A stretch of 9,591 nt of DNA from Holophagaceae bacterium UBA1801. GTDB taxonomy: Bacteria > Acidobacteriota > Holophagae > Holophagales > Holophagaceae. Location: contig DCFP01000162.1 in the NCBI GenBank assembly GCA_002319925.1, positions 36,129 through 45,719 of the forward strand, given 5' to 3'. A program made the position numbers and the translations under genes. The notes beneath the pieces were generated by a model. That model worked only from the letters and a program-made list of their open reading frames with translations, ran no database searches and was not told where the DNA came from. This document shows positions 1 through 5,492 of the stretch, in pieces; the first letter of the stretch is position 1; each line of letters opens with the position of its first letter.

Positions 1-546
1 GGCGATGTAGTAGCCGAGATCCTTGTAGCCCTCCTGCCTGGGGCGCAAGGGGCCGGTGACGCACCAGGTGAGCACGCCTGTCCGCTGGTCCACTTCCATG
101 ACCTGCCCGCAGTGAGTGATGGGGCATCCGCAGCTCATGCCCAGGGGGCGGCCGATCAGCACATCGCCGATGCGGATGTCCATCTCGCGGGTGAGCATGG
201 GGTTGTGCGGGATGATGATTTCCCTGGGTCCCGGGTCTTCGGGGAAATGCTCGAGGACGAAATCGTACTCGCGGCCCAGGCTATCGCGGTAGGAACGCTC
301 TCCCTGCGGTTGCAGGTCCGAGCTGACGACGATTCCTCCGGCCGGGTTGGCGGCGCAAGCTGCATTTCCGCAGTGCGCGGGCGCCGCGTCCGTGTGCGCG
401 CGCATGCTCGACTTGGTATCCAGGTGGATGCAGCGCTTGAGGAGTTCTGGATGCTTCACCAGGCGCGCCTCGAATTCGTTGCAGGTGGCGGAACCGCAAA
501 GGCCGCAATCCAGGCCGGGGAGTTTGACATCGATCGGTGACTGCAT
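1..546 (-). CDS. Fe-S cluster domain protein, 3' end outside window
   Basis: The first 182 codons are present and the frame is open through the left edge, so the C-terminus is missing. The start is ATG at 546, with an AAGGA ribosome site six bases upstream (553-557). Residues 12-39 carry the signature of the RnfB/AcsC-type 4Fe-4S domain, DCGLCGSATC followed by a fourth cysteine: C14, C17, C22 and C39 (spacing C-x2-C-x4-C-x16-C). More cysteines follow at C59, C64, C139, C141, C146 and C162, including the motif SCGCPITHCG at 138-147, which looks like a second metal or cluster site. No signal peptide or membrane segment is visible. It is the last visible gene of the operon, 21 bases after the cysteine desulfurase. 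Inferred role: a cluster-carrying or cluster-receiving partner of that desulfurase. The substrate is unknown. Confidence 0.85.
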   Translation of the reverse strand, partial: MQSPIDVKLPGLDCGLCGSATCNEFEARLVKHPELLKRCIHLDTKSSMRAHTDAAPAHCGNAACAANPAGGIVVSSDLQPQGERSYRDSLGREYDFVLEHFPEDPGPREIIIPHNPMLTREMDIRIGDVLIGRPLGMSCGCPITHCGQVMEVDQRTGVLTWCVTGPLRPRQEGYKDLGYYIA

Positions 547-567
547 GATGGATCCTTTCAGGTTGTC

Positions 568-1722
568 CTAGGAATGAACGCTGGCCGCGACTTCAGGAAG
601 GGCCTGGAGGAGCAGGTCGATATCCTCCTCCGAGGTGAAGCGACCGAGGGTGACGCGCAGGGATCCTCGCGCCGTGATGGGGTCGAAACCCATGGCACTG
701 AGCACGTGCGAAGGCTCGCTGCGATGATGCGCACTGCAGGCGCTGCCGGAGGAAACAGCGATGCCGCGCTCATCGAGATCGAGCATGAGCTTGATCGCCT
801 CGCCCTCGCGTCCGGCCAAACCCAGGCAGAGGTGGCCGGGGAGGCGCCGGTACCGATCGCCGATCAAGTAGAGATTGGGAATGTGCCGCCCAAGTTCCTC
901 CAGTAGACGTTCGCGCAAAGTCACGAGCCGGGCGGATTCCTTGGCACGTTCTCGTTTCGCAATCTCCGCGGCGGCACCGAATCCCGCGATTCCAGCCACG
1001 TTTTCCGTGGCCGAACGGAGGCCCTTCTCCTGACCTCCGCCGTGAATCAATGGCGCAAGCGGGACGCCCGAACGGATAAAGAGCGCGCCAACGCCCTGAG
1101 GTCCGTTCAGCTTGTGCGCGGACATAGACAGGAGATCCATCCCCATGTCTCCAGCATGCAGGGGTATTTTGCCGATGGCCTGCACGGCATCGGTATGGAA
1201 CAGTGCCCCGGCGCCATGGGCAATGCGGCACAAATCGGTGATGGGCTGGACCGTGCCAACGACATTGTTGGCCGCCATGACGGAGACGAGCCGCGTGTCC
1301 GGGCGGAGCGCGGAGGCCAGATCGGCCGGTTCAACCAGGCCGTTGGCATCCACGGGCAGGTAGGTCACGGATGCGCCCCGCCGTTCAAGGGAGCGGCAAA
1401 CCTCGAGCACGGAAGGATGCTCGATGCGACTGGTAATCAAGTGCCCCAGGGGAATCCCTTCGGGCGCCATCACGCCAACGAGAGCCAGGTTGTTGGCTTC
1501 GGTTCCGCTCGCAGTGAAGATCACCTCGTCCGGCTTCGCGCCAAGCAGATCGGCGACCTGCTTGCGTGCCCCTTCCACCGCCGCCCGGGCCGCTCTTCCA
1601 GCCCGATGCAGGCTGGATGGGTTCCCCGCCAGCGTGCCATGCAGCGGATCCATGGCCTCGCGCACCCGCGGGTCCAGGGGCGTGGTGGCGGCGTTGTCCA
1701 GGTAGACGAGGCGCTCGCTCAT
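568..1722 (-). CDS. Cysteine desulfurase, NifS/IscS type (group I)
   Basis: This 384-residue PLP enzyme converts cysteine to alanine and leaves a persulfide sulfur for Fe-S clusters or other thio-cofactors. It begins YLDNAATTP, as class V aminotransferase-fold desulfurases do. Seen in the sequence: H102 in EHPSV (stacks on PLP in IscS), D178 and Q181 in HTDAVQ, the PLP lysine K204 in SAHKLNGPQG, and the catalytic cysteine C329 in the SSGSACSA loop, which marks group I (NifS/IscS). Length matches the family, and no key residue is missing. The start ATG at 1722 is three bases after the GTPase stop, with a GGGGGA ribosome site inside the end of that gene, so the two are probably translationally linked. 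The next gene starts 21 bases on. No IscU or NifU scaffold is in the cluster. Whether it is called NifS or IscS cannot be settled here. Confidence 0.96.
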   Translation of the reverse strand: MSERLVYLDNAATTPLDPRVREAMDPLHGTLAGNPSSLHRAGRAARAAVEGARKQVADLLGAKPDEVIFTASGTEANNLALVGVMAPEGIPLGHLITSRIEHPSVLEVCRSLERRGASVTYLPVDANGLVEPADLASALRPDTRLVSVMAANNVVGTVQPITDLCRIAHGAGALFHTDAVQAIGKIPLHAGDMGMDLLSMSAHKLNGPQGVGALFIRSGVPLAPLIHGGGQEKGLRSATENVAGIAGFGAAAEIAKRERAKESARLVTLRERLLEELGRHIPNLYLIGDRYRRLPGHLCLGLAGREGEAIKLMLDLDERGIAVSSGSACSAHHRSEPSHVLSAMGFDPITARGSLRVTLGRFTSEEDIDLLLQALPEVAASVHS

Positions 1723-1725
1723 CGG

Positions 1726-2427
1726 TCATTCCCCCCGGTAGAAGACCTGGTTCTCCAGGGTCCGAACGACACCGAAGTGGGCCTGCCAGCCGATGTCCTT
1801 CTTGCCCACGCAGATGGTGCAGGTGCCCACCGGCGGGTTGCCCCGGAGCTGCATGGGTAGCTCGGCATCTGGCGTGGCCAGGATGCGGTCCACCAGCGGA
1901 TCGATGCCGATGCCGTGGAGGGCGTTGACCTCGCGGATGGTCACGTCGGGAGCGACATCCATGATGCGTGCCCGGAAGACCTCGCGCTCCGCCTGAGAGA
2001 CACGGTCCACCTTGGTGACCACGGCCACGTCGGCGAGAGAAAGCATGGGACCGATCTTCAAGGGCAGGTTCATGCCCGAGGTGGCCTCGAGGACGACCAC
2101 GCCCAGACCGTGGTCCACGTAGGGCGAACAGCGCAGGCAGAGTCCCGCCGTCTCCACCAGCAGGACCTTGGCCCCTTCCCGCTCGGCCCATTCCATGGCG
2201 TCGCCTAGCACCATCACGCCGCAATGGTCGGGGCAGAGTTCACCCGAATAGACCTTGCGCGTGGGGATTCCCAGTTCGCGGGCCAGTTCTTCGTCCTCTT
2301 CCGCGAACTGCACATCGAGCTTGAAGAAGGCGACCTGCTTGCCTTGTTCCAGCAGCTTCCGGGCGGCGTGGCGCAGCACGGAGGTCTTTCCCGTCGTCGC
2401 GGGCCCGGCACAAATCACAAGCTTCAT
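1726..2427 (-). CDS. Cysteine-rich P-loop GTPase, HypB/UreG/CobW-like (G3E)
   Basis: This 233-residue soluble protein has a P-loop GPATTGKT at 8-15, a probable switch/Walker B region VLLVETAG at 88-95 and the base-recognition motif TKVD at 138-141 (the NKxD position). This pattern is that of the SIMIBI G3E GTPases, which insert or deliver metals (HypB and UreG for nickel, CobW types for cobalt or zinc). It carries three cysteine pairs: C65/C69 in ELCPDHCG, C97/C100 in LCLRCSP and C203/C206 in CTICVGKK, a metal- or cluster-binding layout. The ATG at 2427 overlaps the ABC stop in an ATGA junction and has GGAGG seven bases upstream. An in-frame ATG nine codons earlier is less likely because it would read deep into the ABC gene. 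Inferred role: metallochaperone in the same cofactor pathway as the desulfurase. The metal is unknown. Confidence 0.88.
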   Translation of the reverse strand: MKLVICAGPATTGKTSVLRHAARKLLEQGKQVAFFKLDVQFAEEDEELARELGIPTRKVYSGELCPDHCGVMVLGDAMEWAEREGAKVLLVETAGLCLRCSPYVDHGLGVVVLEATSGMNLPLKIGPMLSLADVAVVTKVDRVSQAEREVFRARIMDVAPDVTIREVNALHGIGIDPLVDRILATPDAELPMQLRGNPPVGTCTICVGKKDIGWQAHFGVVRTLENQVFYRGE

Positions 2428-3209
2428 CGCACGCCCTCCAGTTCCGTTCCACAAAGGCGCAAGCCGTTCCGCAGCTGGTCCCGCAGCGAGGCAAGGGCAT
2501 CGTCCAGGCGCGCCACCTTGATGGAAAATGCGCGTTCGTGCTCATCGGTGACGATGAAGTCCATGATGCGTCCGCCCTTCATGACGATGCGCGCATCCGA
2601 CAGGAGCGCGATGCGCGGATCGTGGGTGACGAACACGAAGATCTTCCGGTAGCGCCGCAGCAGCTCGATGGCACGGGTCCGGTGGATGCCGGCGTTCTCC
2701 ACTTCGTCCAACAGTACGATCGGCGTGGAGCAGATGATGGCAGCATCGGCGATCAACAGCGCCCGTGTCTGGCCACCCGAGAGTTCGGTCATGCGCGATT
2801 CGGCGGCGAGCGGTTCGCCCGTCAGCTCATTGGCGAAATCGATGGCCTCCTGGGCGAGCCTCGTGATGTCCTCGGGGTTGCCGCCGCGCACCTTTGCGTG
2901 GGTGGTGAGAAAGGCATCCACTGGCATGTCTGAAAGAAAGGTCGTGTGCTGCGTGATGAGCGCGATGGGGTTCCGGGAGGGATCGTCGCGGTATTCGATG
3001 GGAGCGGGCACGCCGTTGAACAGCACCTGCCTTCCCGAGGGCGTGTTCCCGTTGGCGAACAGCTCGATGTCGTTGATCAGCGTTGTCTTGCCTGAGCCCG
3101 TGGGGCCGACGATGCTGATGACGTCGCCCATGTTGAACTGGATCTTCCGGACCAGATCGGGCCTACCGAGCCTGCCGTGGCCCCCCATCACTGTGATATC
3201 GCGAATCAA
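2424..3209 (-). CDS. Soluble ABC-type ATPase, no permease partner
   Basis: This 261-residue single ATP-binding cassette has Walker A GPTGSGKTT (35-43), Q-loop Q87 in LITQHTT, signature LSGGQ (143-147), Walker B IVLLDE (164-169, catalytic E169) and H-loop H196 in VTHD. After Walker B the sequence reads VENAGIH instead of the transporter-type PTSALD. No membrane segment is present and no permease gene is adjacent, so a transport role is not supported. A role as an energy-coupling assembly factor (by analogy with SufC) is possible, but the signature is LSGGQ rather than SufC's LSGGE. The start is TTG at 3209, chosen because AAAGGAG lies six bases upstream (3216-3222) and translation gives IRDITVMGG. 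It follows the Rrf2 gene by 53 bases and has its own AT-rich promoter/operator region. Its stop overlaps the GTPase start. Confidence 0.88.
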   Translation of the reverse strand: MIRDITVMGGHGRLGRPDLVRKIQFNMGDVISIVGPTGSGKTTLINDIELFANGNTPSGRQVLFNGVPAPIEYRDDPSRNPIALITQHTTFLSDMPVDAFLTTHAKVRGGNPEDITRLAQEAIDFANELTGEPLAAESRMTELSGGQTRALLIADAAIICSTPIVLLDEVENAGIHRTRAIELLRRYRKIFVFVTHDPRIALLSDARIVMKGGRIMDFIVTDEHERAFSIKVARLDDALASLRDQLRNGLRLCGTELEGVR

Positions 3210-3237
3210 TTTAGTCTCCTTTCCGGATCAATTTAGT
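3203..3237 (-). repeat. Direct repeat, 13 bp, spaced 22 bp, covering the ABC start codon
   Basis: On the minus strand ACTAAATTGATTC (3203-3215) and ACTAAATTGATCC (3225-3237) differ at one base. They are offset by 22 bp, about two turns of DNA. The downstream copy contains the TTG start codon and the upstream copy lies in the probable operator. This may be a duplicated regulator half-site or a small local duplication. Confidence 0.6.
3216..3222 (-). promoter_or_regulatory. Ribosome binding site fixing the TTG start of the ABC gene
   Basis: The minus strand reads AAAGGAG followed by ACTAAA and TTG. The strong Shine-Dalgarno match with a six-base spacer supports the non-ATG start at 3209. Confidence 0.7.
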
Positions 3238-3245
3238 AGTATAAG
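3219..3245 (-). promoter_or_regulatory. Probable Rrf2-type operator and -10 region of the ABC-GTPase-desulfurase operon
   Basis: On the plus strand, 3226-3245 matches 3695-3714 upstream of the Rrf2 gene at 17 of 20 positions (consensus GATCAATTTnnTAnTATAAG). The arm ATCAA and the outer ATAAG are kept, while the opposite arms are degraded. On the minus strand it contains TATACT (3238-3243), a five-of-six match to a -10 box, and a run of eight T lies upstream (3251-3258). No good -35 is visible. The position, between the Rrf2 stop and the ABC ribosome site, suits a repressor site for the four-gene operon. Binding by the Rrf2 protein is inferred. Confidence 0.55.
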
Positions 3246-3262
3246 AATGTAAAAAAAATTTC

Positions 3263-3664
3263 TTAGATCACATCCGCGATGGTGGCCTCTTCGAGCTTCT
3301 TGGCGACGTAGTCCCGGATGTCCTGGAAGATGTCGAGGATCTTGGTTTCCTTCTGGATGGGCGTGACCTCGTAGAAGTACTCGCTCACGGACAGGGTCGG
3401 CGCCAGGGCGCCGTCGAAGAGCCGGATGATCTCGGCGATGGTGATCTCGTCCGCCCCCCGGGCCAGCCGGAAGCCGCCATGCTGCCCCTTGGTGCTCGTG
3501 ACGAGCCGGGCCTGCTTCAGCGCGCGGAGAATTTGTTCCAAATACGCGCGGGGGATGTCCTGGGCCTTGGCGATGGTGTCCACGGTGATGAATTCCGAAG
3601 AGTCGTAGCGCGCCAAGTAGATGAGCGCGAGCAGCGCGTATTCACTCCGTGTCGTCAAACGCAC
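3263..3664 (-). CDS. Rrf2-family transcriptional regulator without cysteines
   Basis: This 133-residue winged-helix regulator of the IscR/NsrR/CymR family starts RLTTRSEYALLALIYLAR, the typical family opening. The recognition part follows (IPRAYLEQILRALKQARLVTSTKGQHGGFRLAR) and then the dimerisation helix ending in IFQDIRDYVAKKLEE. IscR and NsrR bind an Fe-S cluster through three cysteines in the middle region. Here that region reads GALAPTLSVSEYFYEV, and the whole protein has no cysteine, so a Cys-ligated cluster is excluded. The start is GTG at 3664, chosen for AGGAG seven bases upstream (3672-3676). A TTG at 3685 would add seven unconserved residues. It is the first gene of the cluster and has a 27-bp palindrome in its own leader, which suggests autoregulation as well as control of the following operon. 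The signal sensed is unknown. Confidence 0.92.
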   Translation of the reverse strand: MRLTTRSEYALLALIYLARYDSSEFITVDTIAKAQDIPRAYLEQILRALKQARLVTSTKGQHGGFRLARGADEITIAEIIRLFDGALAPTLSVSEYFYEVTPIQKETKILDIFQDIRDYVAKKLEEATIADVI

Positions 3665-3671
3665 CAAGGAA

Positions 3672-3676
3672 CTCCT
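3672..3676 (-). promoter_or_regulatory. Ribosome binding site for the Rrf2 gene
   Basis: The minus strand reads AGGAG, then seven bases, then GTG at 3664. This favours the GTG start over the in-frame TTG at 3685, whose upstream sequence (AAGT) has no Shine-Dalgarno match. Confidence 0.65.
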
Positions 3677-3687
3677 CACGTTCAAAA

Positions 3688-3714
3688 CTTATCAGATCAA
3701 TTTGATACTATAAG
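3688..3714. promoter_or_regulatory. 27-bp palindromic operator upstream of the Rrf2 gene
   Basis: The sequence has dyad symmetry CTTAT-n3-ATCAA-T-TTGAT-n3-ATAAG, with all ten arm pairs matching. It ends 24 bases before the Rrf2 GTG start. Its right part recurs upstream of the ABC gene (3226-3245). Probable promoter elements for the Rrf2 gene overlap it on the minus strand: TTGACC at 3726-3731 as -35, and either TATCAA (3702-3707, 18-base spacer) or TATAGT (3707-3712, only 13-base spacer) as -10. A dyad of this size next to a Rrf2 gene is typical of an autoregulatory site. Which promoter is used is uncertain. Confidence 0.7.
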
Positions 3715-3828
3715 TTTGATTATCAGGTCAACCGGAAAATGTTTACCACTCCAAAGTCCTGTCAATTCCCTTGGGAGTTTCCAACCCTATCTGGCATGAC
3801 CCATGAAACCATGGAATCCGATCCGGCC

Positions 3829-3834
3829 AGGAGG
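3829..3834 (+). promoter_or_regulatory. Perfect AGGAGG ribosome binding site
   Basis: AGGAGG lies four bases before ATG 3839 and decides the start of the zinc-ribbon gene against the ATG at 3803. Confidence 0.75.
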
Positions 3835-3838
3835 CTAC

Positions 3839-4315
3839 ATGGCGCAGGCTTTCGAGAAGTGCAGCAACTGCGGTGCGCCGCTGGTGATTTCGGCGGATGG
3901 GCGCGAGGTGAGCTGCACCCGTTGCGGATCCATGGCCCGGCGCGCCATCGATCCGGCGCGGCTGTTCTCGGCGCTGCGCACGGAGGGTCAGCCCACCGAC
4001 GAGTTGTTGAACAGCGTTGCGAAGCGCCTCCACGAGGCCTTTCCGGATCTGTCGCGCGTGGAGTGGAGCGGCGGGTTCCTTTCCGCGAAGCGCTTATCCG
4101 CCTTCGAGCTGACCGCGGGCAACACGTGCTTCCGCCTGAAGCACGCATCCAATGGCATTCTGGCCGAGCGTGCGGAAGTGGTGCGCGGGATCGTAGTGAA
4201 GACCACGCAACTGCCCGTGGACGAATGGCTCGCCTCTCTCAGCGCCACCCTGTCCGAGTATGCCGCCGAGAACAGCCGCTCACTAGCCGCACTGCAGCGA
4301 TTGGCGAACGCGTAA
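3839..4315 (+). CDS. Zinc-ribbon protein of unknown function
   Basis: This 158-residue protein opens with a four-cysteine zinc ribbon: CSNC at 8-11 and CTRC at 26-29, in the context CGAPL and CTRCGS. The rest (about 35-158) is a mixed helical domain with no motif I recognise, containing one further cysteine (C97). There is no signal peptide or membrane segment. The start is ATG at 3839, supported by a full AGGAGG at 3829-3834 four bases upstream. An in-frame ATG at 3803 lacks a ribosome site. It is divergent from the Rrf2 gene and its stop lies two bases from the stop of the convergent GYF-YbjQ gene. It could be a nucleic-acid or protein adaptor. No function is assigned. Confidence 0.82.
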   Translation: MAQAFEKCSNCGAPLVISADGREVSCTRCGSMARRAIDPARLFSALRTEGQPTDELLNSVAKRLHEAFPDLSRVEWSGGFLSAKRLSAFELTAGNTCFRLKHASNGILAERAEVVRGIVVKTTQLPVDEWLASLSATLSEYAAENSRSLAALQRLANA

Positions 4316-4317
4316 CT

Positions 4318-5346
4318 CTACTTGTCGTTCAGGAGAAGATTCAGCGCGGGCGCCGCGGATTCCTTGGCTTCACCGCGGGAGGCCACGGCGGTGCCAAGGG
4401 CGAAGTACTCGATGACGTGGCTACCCCAGCCGTGGCTGCGCTCATGGATGTTGACGCCCACGACGCCTTCCGCCTTCAGTCTCGTGGCTTCGTGCTGCAT
4501 GCGCTCCATGGCCAGTTCCCGCGCATCGTAGAGCGCCTGGGTGAAGTTCGTCATCTCCGTGTTCTGGTTGACGGTCTTCCATAGCTGGCGCAGGGTCTGG
4601 TGGGCGACGTGGTAGACGCAGTTGCCCATGACGAGACCAACGGGCGCGTACCCGGCCTGTCGCAGCACATAGAGATCCTGCCCCGAGAGGTCGCTGGTGA
4701 AGGGCTTGCCCTCCACGGTGCGGTGGCTCTGGCCGTCGCGGCTCCGGACGGCGGTGCCGATGGCCACGAACTCCGCGAGATCCGGCCCCCACTCGTAGCG
4801 GCCCACGTCGAGGCGCACCCCGACGATGCCGTCGGCCCCGAGGGCATCGGCTTCCTCTTCCATGCGCGTCATGGCCAGATCCCGGGCGTGGTACATGGCC
4901 TGGCTCAGCACCACCATCTCCTGGTTCTGGTTCCAGTTGCTCTGCTGGAAACCGATGTGGTAGATGGACGAGCCCACCACCAGCCCCAGCGGCTCGAAGC
5001 CCGCCTGCTTGACGAGGAGGAATTCGTTCACGGTCAGATCGCTGGTGAAGAGACCAGGCTTGTCCTTCGTGCCCGCCATCTCCCGCACGCGTTCGCTGGC
5101 GTGGCGCGGCAGGTCCTGGGGAACTGGAGGGGTCTGGGACGTGGGCACAGGCACGGGCACGGGCACGGCCGCAGCGCCAATCCGCTCCACGAGGAGAGGC
5201 ACTTTCGTGGCCTCGATCCAGGTCGCCTGGCCTTCCGTCCAGACCTGCACATCCTTCGGCAGTTTGCCACCCTTGATGAGCTGCACCAGCTCGTCCAGTT
5301 CCACCGGCCCCCGTTGGTTCTGGCCCTCGGCGTAGTACCAGGACAT
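4318..5346 (-). CDS. GYF-like domain fused to two YbjQ/UPF0145 domains
   Basis: This 342-residue protein has three parts. Residues 1-55 (SWYYAEGQNQRGPVELDEL, with W36 and W43) match the bacterial GYF_2-type domain, thought to bind proline-rich peptides. Residues 56-98 are a linker with a Val-Pro repeat (VPVPVPVP, 61-68). Residues about 99-202 and 216-323 are two homologous YbjQ-like domains sharing FTSDL, QAGY/F-P-GLV-G-YH, the AMYHARDLAM/ALYDARELAM helix, GVVGV and GTAV. YbjQ domains are small pentamer-forming units annotated as possible heavy-metal binders; the function is not firmly known. The start is ATG at 5346 with AGGGGG close upstream. No signal peptide or membrane helix is seen, so it is probably cytosolic. 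The internal duplication is clear. The overall role is unknown. Confidence 0.88.
   Translation of the reverse strand: MSWYYAEGQNQRGPVELDELVQLIKGGKLPKDVQVWTEGQATWIEATKVPLLVERIGAAAVPVPVPVPTSQTPPVPQDLPRHASERVREMAGTKDKPGLFTSDLTVNEFLLVKQAGFEPLGLVVGSSIYHIGFQQSNWNQNQEMVVLSQAMYHARDLAMTRMEEEADALGADGIVGVRLDVGRYEWGPDLAEFVAIGTAVRSRDGQSHRTVEGKPFTSDLSGQDLYVLRQAGYAPVGLVMGNCVYHVAHQTLRQLWKTVNQNTEMTNFTQALYDARELAMERMQHEATRLKAEGVVGVNIHERSHGWGSHVIEYFALGTAVASRGEAKESAAPALNLLLNDK
5143..5166. repeat. Four tandem hexamers (GGGCAC-like) coding a Val-Pro run
   Basis: GGGCAC occurs four times in a row with one substitution (AGGCAC in the second copy). It encodes the Val-Pro part of the linker between the GYF-like and YbjQ domains. 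Slippage could change the linker length between strains. Confidence 0.7.
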
Positions 5347-5379
5347 ATGCCCCCCTGTATATCGAGATGTCTGCAGTGC

Positions 5380-5408
5380 AGCCTACGCGCAGGGCCGCAC
5401 ATGTTCAA
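5380..5408 (-). promoter_or_regulatory. Possible sigma-70-like promoter of the GYF-YbjQ gene
   Basis: On the minus strand TTGAAC (5403-5408) and TAGGCT (5380-5385) are separated by 17 bases, 34 bases upstream of the ATG. The -10 match is weak (TA and final T kept). The rest of the 146-bp gap 5347-5492 shows no terminator or small gene. Confidence 0.3.
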
Positions 5409-5492
5409 TCGCTGAAACGTAGGTATCGCGGGCGGGGCACGAGCCAGTTCCTTTAGGTCTTTGTCCCAGCCATCCGCAATTGATCTACGGCA

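Noticed and set aside
1042..1860. Long plus-strand open frame opposite the cysteine desulfurase
   Set aside because: It is antisense to a gene with all catalytic motifs intact, has no recognisable domain and crosses two genes.
1385..2224. Long minus-strand frame spanning the GTPase and desulfurase genes
   Set aside because: Out of frame with both real genes; Gly/Arg/Pro-rich composition typical of a GC-rich shadow frame.
2428..2454. Nine-codon N-terminal extension of the GTPase
   Set aside because: The shorter start has GGAGG at seven bases and forms the usual ATGA coupling with the ABC gene; the extension residues are unlike the family.
2424..3209. Calling the ABC ATPase SufC
   Set aside because: The signature is LSGGQ rather than LSGGE, the D-loop differs, and no SufB or SufD is present.
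3245..3285. Intrinsic terminator after the Rrf2 gene (eight T residues)
   Set aside because: The only hairpin (CATC-GCG-GATG) has a four to five base stem, lies inside the coding end and is more than ten bases from the T run.
3739..4584. Plus-strand frame of about 280 codons over the zinc-ribbon gene
   Set aside because: It overlaps the zinc-ribbon gene in another frame and runs into the convergent gene; the alternative has AGGAGG and a CxxC pair motif.
4600..5415. Plus-strand frame opposite the GYF-YbjQ gene
   Set aside because: Antisense to a clear duplicated-domain gene; His/Gly-rich shadow composition.
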